Shown here in pieces: positions 22,055-28,309 of a stretch of 28,309 nucleotides of DNA. A program made the translations under genes and the position numbers. The notes beneath the pieces were generated by a model. It was not told where the DNA came from, searched no databases, and saw only the letters and a program-made list of their open reading frames with translations. Source of the DNA: Treponema sp. (GTDB taxonomy: Bacteria; Spirochaetota; Spirochaetia; Treponematales; Breznakiellaceae); NCBI GenBank assembly GCA_031277045.1, contig JAISLX010000100.1:1-28309 (forward strand), in the 5' to 3' direction. Position 1 is the first letter of the stretch; every line of letters begins with the position of its first letter.

Positions 22055-22756
22055 CTATGAGTAGTAGGAAAGCTTTTTTTCGCAGCGGGCAAAGGCCGCG
22101 GAAACAGCCCAGTTCATAAGCAGGTAGAAAAGGCCGGCCACAAAGATGGGCATGGTGGAAAATTCTCGCGCCGCCGCGTTCTGGGCGGCGTGGAACAGTT
22201 CCGCCACGCCGATAACCTGGGCCAGCGCCGTGTCCTTAACCAGGGTGATCACCTCGTTCCCCGTGGCGGGAAGTATCCGCTTGATCACCTGGGGCATGAT
22301 GATCCGGAAGAAGGTCTGCCGGCGGGTAAAGCCCAGGACCTTCGCCGCCTCGTACTGCCCCCGGGGAATGGACCCGATGCCCCCGCGGTAGATTTCCGCG
22401 AAGTAGGCGGCGTAGTTCAGCGTAAAAGCGATAATCACCGCGGTAAAGCGGTTGTAGGAAAGGACGGCCCTGACCGCGTTCCAAAATCCGGGCGAACCGA
22501 TGTAGGGCCCCAGGCTGGCGTTGAGGAACTGAAGCAGGTACTTTGGGGCAAAGTAGATAAAGATAAGCTGTAAAATAAGGGGAGTACCCCGCATGATCAG
22601 CACATAAAATGTAACGGCGGCGCGAAGGGGGCCGTTTCCGGACATCCGCCCCAGGGCGATAGGCAGCGCCAGGGGGAGGGAGAACAGCAGAGTGAGGAAG
22701 AAAACTTCCAGCGAGGTTCCCGCCCCCGCAAGCATGGCGCCGATCATCTGAACCAC
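22055..22756 (-). CDS. Polar amino-acid ABC transporter permease
   Basis: 233 residues of the HisM/GlnP permease family with about five hydrophobic segments (near 10-32, 52-72, 98-118, 165-185 and 203-222). The ATPase-coupling EAA loop is NYAAYFAEIYRGGIGSIPRGQYEAAKVLG, near 115-143. A GTG start at 22756 is preceded by GGAGA at seven bases; an ATG three codons later is possible. Only one permease gene is present, so the channel is probably a homodimer. An 83-base gap with GC-rich inverted repeats separates it from the binding-protein gene. Confidence 0.94.
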   Translation of the reverse strand: MVQMIGAMLAGAGTSLEVFFLTLLFSLPLALPIALGRMSGNGPLRAAVTFYVLIMRGTPLILQLIFIYFAPKYLLQFLNASLGPYIGSPGFWNAVRAVLSYNRFTAVIIAFTLNYAAYFAEIYRGGIGSIPRGQYEAAKVLGFTRRQTFFRIIMPQVIKRILPATGNEVITLVKDTALAQVIGVAELFHAAQNAAAREFSTMPIFVAGLFYLLMNWAVSAAFARCEKKLSYYS

Positions 22757-22839
22757 GGTTCTATCTCCGGATTTGCCGGGCCGCCGGCAATGCGGCTGCC
22801 CGCGGCGGTTTCACGTCTGCGCGCTGTGGAAAGACCCGC
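22757..22839 (-). other. Intercistronic GC-rich inverted repeats
   Basis: The gap between the binding-protein and permease genes holds GGCGG (22804-22808) facing CCGCC (22836-22840) and a further GCCGGGCCGCCGGC cluster nearer the permease. Such structures often stabilise the upstream message and raise binding-protein yield in ABC operons. Here this is inference from position. Confidence 0.3.
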
Positions 22840-23655
22840 CTATTTTCCAATGATGGAAATGTCCGCTCCCAGCCACCGGGTCGTGATGTTGGCGACCGTG
22901 CCGTCTCCGGCCATTTCCAGAAGGATTGCCCATACCTTGTCCGCCAGGGCCTTGTCGTTTTTCCTGAACCCGATGCCGAACTCTTCTTCGCCCAGCCTTT
23001 CCGTAAGAATGCGGAAATTTTTGCCGGACCGGTTGATATTGTCGTTGGCGACCACAAGGTCAATGACCACCGCGTCCACCCCGCCCACGTCAAGGTCCAT
23101 CAGCGCGGTGAGAAAATCCTTGTACTCCACCAGTTCGCTGATGCTGGCCTTGAACTGGGGCGCGTCATCAATGGCGTCAATAGACGAAGATCCCATCTGG
23201 GTCCCCACGGTTTTCCCCGCCAGATCGGCCAGGGTGTTTACCGGGGAATTCCCCGTAACCACGATAACCTGGGCGTTTTTCAAATAGGGGGGACTAAAGA
23301 GCAGGTTTTGTTTCCGTTCTTCGGTGATGGTAAAGCCGTTCCAGATACAGTCGATCTCCCCGGTGTTAAGTTCCTGTTCCTTGGCGTTCCAGTCGATGGG
23401 CTGCGTTACCAGTTCCACTCCCAGCCGCCGGGCCACTTCCTTTGCCAGGTCCACGTCGTAACCGGTAATCTCGTTATTCTCGTTACGGAAACCCATCGGG
23501 GGAAAGGAATCGTCCAGACCCAGGACAAGCTTTTTTTTGGACAGAATAGAATCCAGCGATTTATCCCCGCCCGCCGCGCCTTCACGCCGCCCTGCGGCGG
23601 CGGCCATTCCCGCCGCTATCAAGACCAGACATACCGCGACACCAATTTTTTTCAC
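22840..23655 (-). CDS. Periplasmic amino-acid-binding protein (ABC transporter)
   Basis: 271 residues of the SBP family 3 type. A signal peptide covers about 1-21 (MKKIGVAVCLVLIAAGMAAAA), followed by GRREG, a start I associate with treponemal exported binding proteins. The mature domain has KLVLGLDDSFPPMGF, ITGYDVDLAKEVARRLG (the ligand-pocket signature, about 63-79), WNGFTITEERKQNLLFSPPY and TVGTQMGSSS, which fit polar or basic amino-acid binding. The exact substrate cannot be told. GGAGG lies before the GTG start. It heads the ABC unit. Downstream GC-rich repeats separate it from the permease gene. Confidence 0.93.
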   Translation of the reverse strand: MKKIGVAVCLVLIAAGMAAAAGRREGAAGGDKSLDSILSKKKLVLGLDDSFPPMGFRNENNEITGYDVDLAKEVARRLGVELVTQPIDWNAKEQELNTGEIDCIWNGFTITEERKQNLLFSPPYLKNAQVIVVTGNSPVNTLADLAGKTVGTQMGSSSIDAIDDAPQFKASISELVEYKDFLTALMDLDVGGVDAVVIDLVVANDNINRSGKNFRILTERLGEEEFGIGFRKNDKALADKVWAILLEMAGDGTVANITTRWLGADISIIGK

Positions 23656-23737
23656 ACGCTCCTCCTTGCTTGGGCATTTCCAAAAACCCGGTTAGTTGAA
23701 CCGGTTCCACAATTTGATGTTAAAACCGCTTGCAGCC

Positions 23738-23774
23738 GACACTGCTCCAAAACTCCAGTTTTTGGAACAGTGTC
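23738..23774. repeat. Long hairpin upstream of the binding-protein gene
   Basis: Arms GACACTGCTCCAAAAC and TTTTTGGAACAGTGTC pair at 14 of 16 positions around a five-base loop. The CCAAAAC/TTTTGGA part resembles the palindromes at 3451-3479 and 24127-24157. A shorter inverted repeat, CCGGTT-AGTTG-AACCGG, lies just toward the gene, at about 23689-23705. Confidence 0.7.
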
Positions 23775-23872
23775 AGTTTTCTTATGTGTCTGCCGCGATG
23801 GTTTTGCCGCGTCCGGGCCATCCGGCGGCGCGCAAAATTTACCGTATTCCGCCGGAAAAGCGCAACAGGCTG

Positions 23873-24073
23873 CTAGACGGCCTTATAGCCCGCCTCTGTT
23901 ACTGCCTGTTCCATTAAGGCCAGGCTGACATGTTCATCGTGCGTTACATCGGCGCTGCCGGTGTTAAGGGTTACCCTGGCGGACATAACGCCCTTAATGC
24001 CTTCCAGCGCCTCTTGCACATGCCGCGCGCAGTGTTCGCAGGACATCCCTTCGATTTTTAACGTAGTTTTCAT
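23873..24073 (-). CDS. Heavy-metal-associated domain protein, CopZ-like
   Basis: 66 residues forming one HMA ferredoxin-like domain: TLKIEGMSCEHCARHVQEAL with metal-binding Cys-x-x-Cys, then GVMSARVTLNTGSADVTHDE, and an end of EAGYKAV. It is probably a soluble copper chaperone, but related metals are possible. The ATG at 24073 has AGGAG at six bases; a longer frame from 24121 lacks one and adds unrelated residues. No copper ATPase or CsoR-type regulator is recognisable beside it, which is unusual because CopZ genes commonly sit with one. Confidence 0.88.
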   Translation of the reverse strand: MKTTLKIEGMSCEHCARHVQEALEGIKGVMSARVTLNTGSADVTHDEHVSLALMEQAVTEAGYKAV

Positions 24074-24126
24074 TGTTCGCTCCTGTTGGAATTTAGGCTG
24101 CTCGATCCCTGAGTATGACATGTTTT

Positions 24127-24157
24127 TTTGTCCAAAACTAACCGGGTTTTGGACAAA
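24127..24157. repeat. Palindrome of the AACTAACCGGG family (copy b)
   Basis: Perfect 12-bp arms, TTTGTCCAAAAC and GTTTTGGACAAA, around a TAACCGG loop. The core AACTAACCGGG is shared with the palindrome at 3451-3479. No T-run follows either arm in the outward direction, so I regard it as a dispersed repeat and not a terminator. Confidence 0.8.
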
Positions 24158-24179
24158 CTCGTAATATCAAATGAACTCA

Positions 24180-24219
24180 GGGGGCAAATCCCGGACTTTC
24201 CGGCCCCGAGTCTGCCCCC
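24180..24219. other. GC-rich stem-loop just downstream of the phosphohexomutase gene
   Basis: GGGGGCA (24180-24186) and TGCCCCC (24213-24219) pair, with an inner CCGG-ACTTT-CCGG. It lies 22 bases beyond the stop codon of the minus-strand mutase gene. There is no T-run, so if it ends transcription it does so weakly or with Rho. Confidence 0.35.
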
Positions 24220-24240
24220 TCCCATGCGGTTCGGCGGGCC

Positions 24241-26058
24241 TCAGCGGTCAATCACCGCCCGGATATCCCGGCTGATGGCGTCAAGCTTGCGGGCGGCCTC
24301 CGCTTTGGCGGCTTCCAGGCCGCCGGCTCCCACGGGGGCGCGGCAGGTGGCGTAAAATTTGATCTTGGGTTCCGTGCCGCTGGGCCGCGCGCTTACGACC
24401 GTGCCGTCTTCCAGGTAAAACTGAAGCACGTCGCTGGGGGGCAGATGGACGGCCTCCCCTTTCCGCGCTCCGCCCCCGGCCTGGGGGTAAAGCCACAGAC
24501 CGGCTTTGATGTCCCGGACTTTCTCTACGGCGATTCCCCCCAGAGCGGCGGGGGGATTGTTCCGGTATTCCTCCATGATGTCCGCCATAATGGCCGGCCC
24601 TTCGGGTCCCTGAAAATACTTGGAAATGCCCATTTCCTGCCAGTACCCGTCGCGGACGTAGAGTTCTTCCAGCCGGCCGGGGAGGCTCTTGCCCTGGGCG
24701 CGCCAGTACAGGGTCATTTCCGCGGTCAGCGCCGCCGCGGAAACCCCGTCCTTGTCGCGGACATCGTTTTCCACCAGGTAGCCGTAACTTTCCTCAGTAC
24801 CAAAGACGATTTTCTTGTTCAGTTCCCCCGTGTCGCAGCGGCGCATAATGTCGGCAATCCACTTAAAACCCGTCAGACATTCAAGACATTCGGCGCCGTA
24901 AAAAGCGGCCACGCGGGCCTGCATGCCTGTGGTAACGATGGAGTTCACCATAGCCGCGTTTGGCGGGAAGCGCCCCAGTTCCTTGAGGGAGAGGAAGATA
25001 TAGTCCGCCAGCAGGACGCCCATCTGGTTTCCCGTAATAAGGGTGTAATCCTCGCCTTTGGGCTTGCCCGCGGCGGGAACCGCGACGCCGAAACGGTCCG
25101 CGTCCGGGTCCGTCGCCATAATTACGTCCGCTTTTTCGGCCTTGCCCAGCTCGATAGCCATTTTGAGCGCCGGCGCCTCCTCAGGGTTGGGGAATTCCAC
25201 AGTGGGAAAATCGCCGTTACCTTCCCGCTGGTCCGGCACGGTAATCACTTTCAAACCCAAGTCCCCCAGTATCTTTTCCACATGCATGGCCCCCGTCCCG
25301 TGGAGGGGAGTGTAGACAATCGTTACCTCCGGGGCTTTGTCCCTGATAAGCCGGGGCCGGAACAGGGCGGCCTTTACCACGGACTGATACGCCTCGTCTA
25401 CTTCTTTGCCGATAATTTTGAGCAGTCCCCTGGCCAGGGCGTCTTCCTTGTCCATTTCTTTGATGCAGGTTACTTTGTTGACCTCGTCGATGATGCCTGT
25501 ATCGTGGGGGGAGATAACCTGGGAACCGTCGTTCCAATAGGCCTTGTACCCGTTGTACCTGGGGGGGTTGTGGCTGGCAGTTACTACCGCGCCGGTATCG
25601 CAGCCCAGGCTGCGGATAGCGAAGGAAAGTTCCGGGGTGGGACGCATACCGGAAAACAGGTAGGCCGTAATGCCGTTGGCGGCGAAGATCAGCGCGGCGG
25701 CCTCCGCGAATTCCGCCGAGTAATGACGGCTGTCGTAGGCCAGCGCGGCGGAAAGCGCCCCGGTCCGGGCCTTGTGGGGGAAGGTCTTTATCAGGTATGT
25801 GGCAAGCCCCTGCGTGGCGCTTTTTACCACGAGGGTGTTCATGCGGTTGTAGCCCCCGCCGATAAGGCCCCGCAGGCCCCCGGTCCCGAATTCCAGATTC
25901 CGGTAAAACCTGTCTTCCAGTTCTTTCCGGGCCGTTACGCCCCGCTCATCGTCCCGGGAGGAATCGGCCAAAAGCCCCTCCACCTCCGCGCGGAACACCG
26001 GATCCCGCTCCCTGCCGATATAGTCCTTTGCCCGTTCAACAATAGTACATGTATCCAT
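24241..26058 (-). CDS. Phosphoglucomutase/phosphomannomutase (alpha-D-phosphohexomutase)
   Basis: 605 residues from the ATG at 26058; a longer frame from 26115 adds only 19 unlikely residues. The length fits the PgcA/PGM2-like group. The phosphoserine loop is VVTASHNPPRYNGYKAYW with Ser162, the metal loop is DPDADRFGVAV, the sugar loop is FGTEESYGYL and the phosphate-binding loop is RPSGTEPKIKFY near the C terminus. FGTGGLRG (57-64) is also typical. It interconverts hexose 1- and 6-phosphates for glycogen, cell-wall or glycolytic use; glucose preference is likely but not proved. No Shine-Dalgarno sequence is evident, and a -10-like CATAAT ends six bases before the ATG. Confidence 0.94.
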   Translation of the reverse strand: MDTCTIVERAKDYIGRERDPVFRAEVEGLLADSSRDDERGVTARKELEDRFYRNLEFGTGGLRGLIGGGYNRMNTLVVKSATQGLATYLIKTFPHKARTGALSAALAYDSRHYSAEFAEAAALIFAANGITAYLFSGMRPTPELSFAIRSLGCDTGAVVTASHNPPRYNGYKAYWNDGSQVISPHDTGIIDEVNKVTCIKEMDKEDALARGLLKIIGKEVDEAYQSVVKAALFRPRLIRDKAPEVTIVYTPLHGTGAMHVEKILGDLGLKVITVPDQREGNGDFPTVEFPNPEEAPALKMAIELGKAEKADVIMATDPDADRFGVAVPAAGKPKGEDYTLITGNQMGVLLADYIFLSLKELGRFPPNAAMVNSIVTTGMQARVAAFYGAECLECLTGFKWIADIMRRCDTGELNKKIVFGTEESYGYLVENDVRDKDGVSAAALTAEMTLYWRAQGKSLPGRLEELYVRDGYWQEMGISKYFQGPEGPAIMADIMEEYRNNPPAALGGIAVEKVRDIKAGLWLYPQAGGGARKGEAVHLPPSDVLQFYLEDGTVVSARPSGTEPKIKFYATCRAPVGAGGLEAAKAEAARKLDAISRDIRAVIDR

Positions 26059-26064
26059 ACGCCT

Positions 26065-26092
26065 ATTATGAATGAAACATCTAAAAAGACAA
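26065..26092 (-). promoter_or_regulatory. Candidate promoter, leaderless start
   Basis: On the minus strand TTGTCT (26092-26087) is 16 bp from CATAAT (26070-26065), which is followed by six bases and then the ATG at 26058. No ribosome binding site lies between. Confidence 0.5.
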
Positions 26093-26190
26093 CGCCCGGA
26101 GCGCAAGGTAACCATGAAACTTTACCGGCACCAGCCCGCCGCCACGGTTCAGCCGCCCGAGCCGGGCGCGGGCGGGTGTGCGCCTCACAC

Positions 26191-26337
26191 CTGGGCAGGG
26201 AAGAGCCTGTTCCCTGGGCAGGGAAGAGCCTGTTCCCTGGGCAGGGAAGAACCTGTTCCCTGGGCGGGGAAGAGCCTGTTCCCTGGGCGGGGAAGAGCCT
26301 GTTCCCTGGGCGGGGAAGAGCCTGTTCCCTGGGCGTG
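26191..26337. repeat. 23-bp minisatellite, six units plus a partial
   Basis: Units start at 26191, 26214, 26237, 26260, 26283 and 26306, with a partial at 26329. The unit reads CTGGGCRGGGAAGARCCTG then TTCC. Units differ at only two positions, so the array is young. Each unit holds GGGAA facing TTCCC across the next step and CAGG/CCTG pairs, giving serial hairpins. The period is not a multiple of three and no gene spans it. It fills most of the 339-bp gap between the InlB-repeat lipoprotein gene and the mutase gene. The rest of the gap holds the candidate mutase promoter at 26065-26092 and otherwise nothing I recognise. Confidence 0.95.
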
Positions 26338-26397
26338 CAGGTGTCGCCTGCGTGGCGGCGCGGTGGTCAGACATTGACGGGCGCGGAGGCAGGCTGC

Positions 26398-28309
26398 CTA
26401 GTTATACACGACATCACCGCCTGTATTGCCGGTGATGATTCCGCCGTTCTGGTTAAACGTCCCTCCCCTGTCAACAAACACCCCGCCGCCCTTTTTCGCC
26501 ACATTGTCAGTGATGGTTCCGCCGTTCATGGTAAACGTCCCGCCGCCGTTAACGTACACCCCGGCGCCAAGGGGGAGGGAAGAAGCGCCATTGCCGCAGA
26601 TCTTTGATCCGGCATTCATCACCAGGGTTCCCCCAAGGCCCACATGAATCACTGAATGGGGGGCAGGCTTCTGCCCTTTCAGGGTAAGATTGTTACCCAG
26701 CGTCAGAGTTATCCCGCTATACAGTTGAAAGAAGTCGCTGTCACCCTGCAAAGTAACCGTCCGTTCCGCAGAATCACCTTGTATGGTAATACCGGCCCTC
26801 TTTCCACCGTAGTTAAGCGTATTAGACTTAATAGTTTCATTGGCGTGTAACGTGTAGGTATAATTACCCCCTGCCTCCGCGTTTGACTTAACCCAGTCAA
26901 GAAAAGCCTGTAGGGACGTATTCCATTTGGCGTAGACGGTTAGGTTCGCTGTTACCTTGGTGTCTTCGGTAAACTCCGTGCCGCCGCCGTCCTGTCCGGT
27001 GTACCAGCCGCCGAAGGTATCCCAGTCATTTCTGGTTGGCACAGGCAGGGCGCCAATTTGACTGTCGTGGTTTACCTGCCGGGTCTGCGTGGCGGGAGTT
27101 CCCCCATCGGCGTTAAAGATTACCGTGTATGTATTGATTGTCCACTTAGCGTAGACCGTCCTGTCCGCCGTTACCGGAGTAGCAGCGATGAACGGATCGC
27201 CGCTGCCGTTCGCGGCGGTGTACCAGCCGCCGAAAGTATACCCGTCTTTGGTTGGCACAGGCAGGAGAGCGCCAAGCGGAGTGTTGTAGTTCACCGTCAC
27301 GGTCTGCGTGTCGGGGCTTCCCCCGGCAGCGTTAAACGTTACCGTGTATTGATTGATTATCCACCTGGCGTAGACCGTTATATCCGCCGTTACCTCGGTA
27401 GAAGCGATGAACGGATCGCCGCCGTCCTTTTCCGTGTACCAGCCGCCGAAGGTATGGCCGGTTCTGGTTGGATTTGAAGGCATCTTTGAACCAAGCGTAG
27501 TGCCGCTGGTTACCGTCACGGGATCCGGGGCGGCGCTTCCCCCGTCCGTGTTAAACGTTACCGTGGCTAACCACTTGGCGTAGATTATTATATCCGCCGT
27601 TACCGGGGTGTCCGCCGTAAACTTCTCGCCGCCGCCTTTCTCGGCGGTGTACCAGCCGTCGAAGGTATTCTTCTCTTTTTCTGGCGTAGGCAGGAGGTGG
27701 CTATCATTAAGGGAATTGCCGCGCGCCACCGCCTGGGACTGCGGGGAGACGCTTCCCCCGGCGGCGTCAAAGGTTACCCTGTATGGATCGATTAGCCACT
27801 TGGCGTAGACCGGTATATGCGCCGTTACCAGGATTTGCCGGGTAAACGCCTGCCCCTTGCCGTCCGGAAGGGTATTCCAGTGGTCAAATTCATGCTCTTC
27901 TCTGGTTGGCTCTTCAGGCAGGGGATCAAGCAAACTGCCGCTGGTTACCGTCCGGGTCTGCTTGGCGGGGATTCCCCCGTTGCCTTCAAACGTTACCGTG
28001 GCTGTCCACCAGGCGTAGACCGTTATAGGCGCCGTTACCGGAGTTTCCGCCTCAAACTTCGTGCCGCCGCCGTTCGGTTTGGTGTACCAGCCGCCGAAGT
28101 CATTCCCGGTTCTGGTTGGGTTTGCGGGCAGGAAGGCAAGCGGACTGCCGTGGTGTACCGTCAAGGCCGGCGGGGAGACGCTTTCCCCGGCGGCGTCAAA
28201 CGTGACGGTGTATAAAGGGCCGAGCGGATCAATACCGCCGTGGTCAGGGCCGTCCACCCGGCAGCCCGCCGCTATCAATACAACGGCAAGCGCAAGCGCC
28301 GCTATTGCC
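26398..28309 (-). CDS. Lipoprotein with six InlB-type (Listeria-Bacteroides) repeats and a beta-helix end; 5' end outside window
   Basis: The frame is open to the right edge. The first visible residues, AIAALALAVVLIAAGC, are the end of a lipoprotein signal with the lipidated Cys in AAGC, so only a few N-terminal residues are missing; a TTG at 28278 lies inside the signal and is not the start. Six repeats of about 70-74 residues follow, each ending in the pattern FGGWYT...F...TPVTA..TVYAKW (the Flg_new/InlB B-repeat). About 170 residues of glycine-rich parallel beta-helix then follow, with GGTLVMNAGSKI, GGGTFTMNGGTITDN and GGTFNQNGGIITGN ladders. The product is probably a surface-exposed, membrane-anchored adhesion or polymer-binding protein. 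The C terminus, GGDVVYN, looks natural. Confidence 0.88.
   Translation of the reverse strand, partial: AIAALALAVVLIAAGCRVDGPDHGGIDPLGPLYTVTFDAAGESVSPPALTVHHGSPLAFLPANPTRTGNDFGGWYTKPNGGGTKFEAETPVTAPITVYAWWTATVTFEGNGGIPAKQTRTVTSGSLLDPLPEEPTREEHEFDHWNTLPDGKGQAFTRQILVTAHIPVYAKWLIDPYRVTFDAAGGSVSPQSQAVARGNSLNDSHLLPTPEKEKNTFDGWYTAEKGGGEKFTADTPVTADIIIYAKWLATVTFNTDGGSAAPDPVTVTSGTTLGSKMPSNPTRTGHTFGGWYTEKDGGDPFIASTEVTADITVYARWIINQYTVTFNAAGGSPDTQTVTVNYNTPLGALLPVPTKDGYTFGGWYTAANGSGDPFIAATPVTADRTVYAKWTINTYTVIFNADGGTPATQTRQVNHDSQIGALPVPTRNDWDTFGGWYTGQDGGGTEFTEDTKVTANLTVYAKWNTSLQAFLDWVKSNAEAGGNYTYTLHANETIKSNTLNYGGKRAGITIQGDSAERTVTLQGDSDFFQLYSGITLTLGNNLTLKGQKPAPHSVIHVGLGGTLVMNAGSKICGNGASSLPLGAGVYVNGGGTFTMNGGTITDNVAKKGGGVFVDRGGTFNQNGGIITGNTGGDVVYN

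Noticed and set aside
23696..23917. Plus-strand 73-codon frame with a RIPPEKRNRLLDGLIARL stretch, vaguely like the start of a TetR- or CsoR-type regulator beside the CopZ-like gene
   Set aside because: It overlaps a strong hairpin and the end of the metal-binding gene on the other strand, lacks a ribosome site and ends before any domain is complete. A decayed regulator remains possible but unsupported.
24127..24157. Rho-independent terminator of the mutase or metal-binding gene
   Set aside because: The stem is strong but no T-run follows its outer arm on either strand, and its core recurs elsewhere as a dispersed repeat.
26191..26337. CRISPR array
   Set aside because: Units are contiguous with no spacers and no cas genes are nearby; it is a simple minisatellite.
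24445..26607. Very long plus-strand open frame (720 codons) opposite the mutase gene, and a similar 491-codon frame opposite the sensor kinase
   Set aside because: Both are antisense to well-supported genes and reflect the codon bias of GC-rich DNA; neither shows a family motif or start signal.

Overview
The window looks like chromosomal DNA of a GC-rich, treponeme-like spirochaete, perhaps a gut or termite-hindgut lineage. The clues are a linked hprK-ptsH pair, lipoprotein and exported-protein signals of spirochaetal type, a Listeria-Bacteroides-repeat lipoprotein, a 219-residue family I recall from gut treponemes and Bacteroidetes, and many short tandem and palindromic repeats. The assignment is inference. 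Genes run off both edges, and the left edge is a 67-base poly-C tract, so both ends may be contig ends.

Layout. Bases 1-2976 (minus strand): beta-glucuronidase, a 21-bp minisatellite, an unnamed 219-aa protein, and the start of an exported protein that enters a poly-glycine tract. Bases 2951-4432: the beta-glucuronidase/AraC divergent promoter region is present twice, the copies bracketing a hicAB toxin-antitoxin module; the first copy also carries a 170-bp insertion made of two palindromic elements. Bases 4302-7179 (plus): the AraC-type regulator and an RlmI-like rRNA methyltransferase whose PUA domain contains an in-frame 15-bp minisatellite. Bases 13368 down to 7243 (minus): a tightly packed six-gene unit, hprK-ptsH-sensor kinase-sigma54 response regulator-lexA-holA. 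Bases 13450-16591 (plus): a Rex operator, then rex-serC-serA. Then come a LEA-type lipoprotein gene (plus), murD-epmA (minus), a DUF2804 gene (plus), a polar amino-acid ABC transporter (minus), a CopZ-like metal-binding protein (minus), a phosphohexomutase (minus), and a lipoprotein gene with six InlB-type repeats that leaves the window on the right.

How the genes work together. HprK and HPr sense carbon and energy state and share a probable transcript with an NtrY/NtrX-like sigma54 two-component system and SOS/replication genes. Rex, an NADH sensor, probably controls its own transcription together with serine synthesis, whose first step (SerA) makes NADH. Beta-glucuronidase and the adjacent AraC regulator form a glucuronide-use locus that hicAB and a promoter duplication have split.

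The most notable system-level signal is that six genes which appear to head transcription units (hicA, the methyltransferase, hprK, the LEA lipoprotein, DUF2804, the phosphohexomutase) have a -10-like hexamer ending 5-6 bases before the start codon and no clear Shine-Dalgarno sequence. This suggests leaderless mRNAs, whereas genes inside operons have clear AGGAG-type sites. I saw no rRNA, tRNA, CRISPR array, transposase or prophage.
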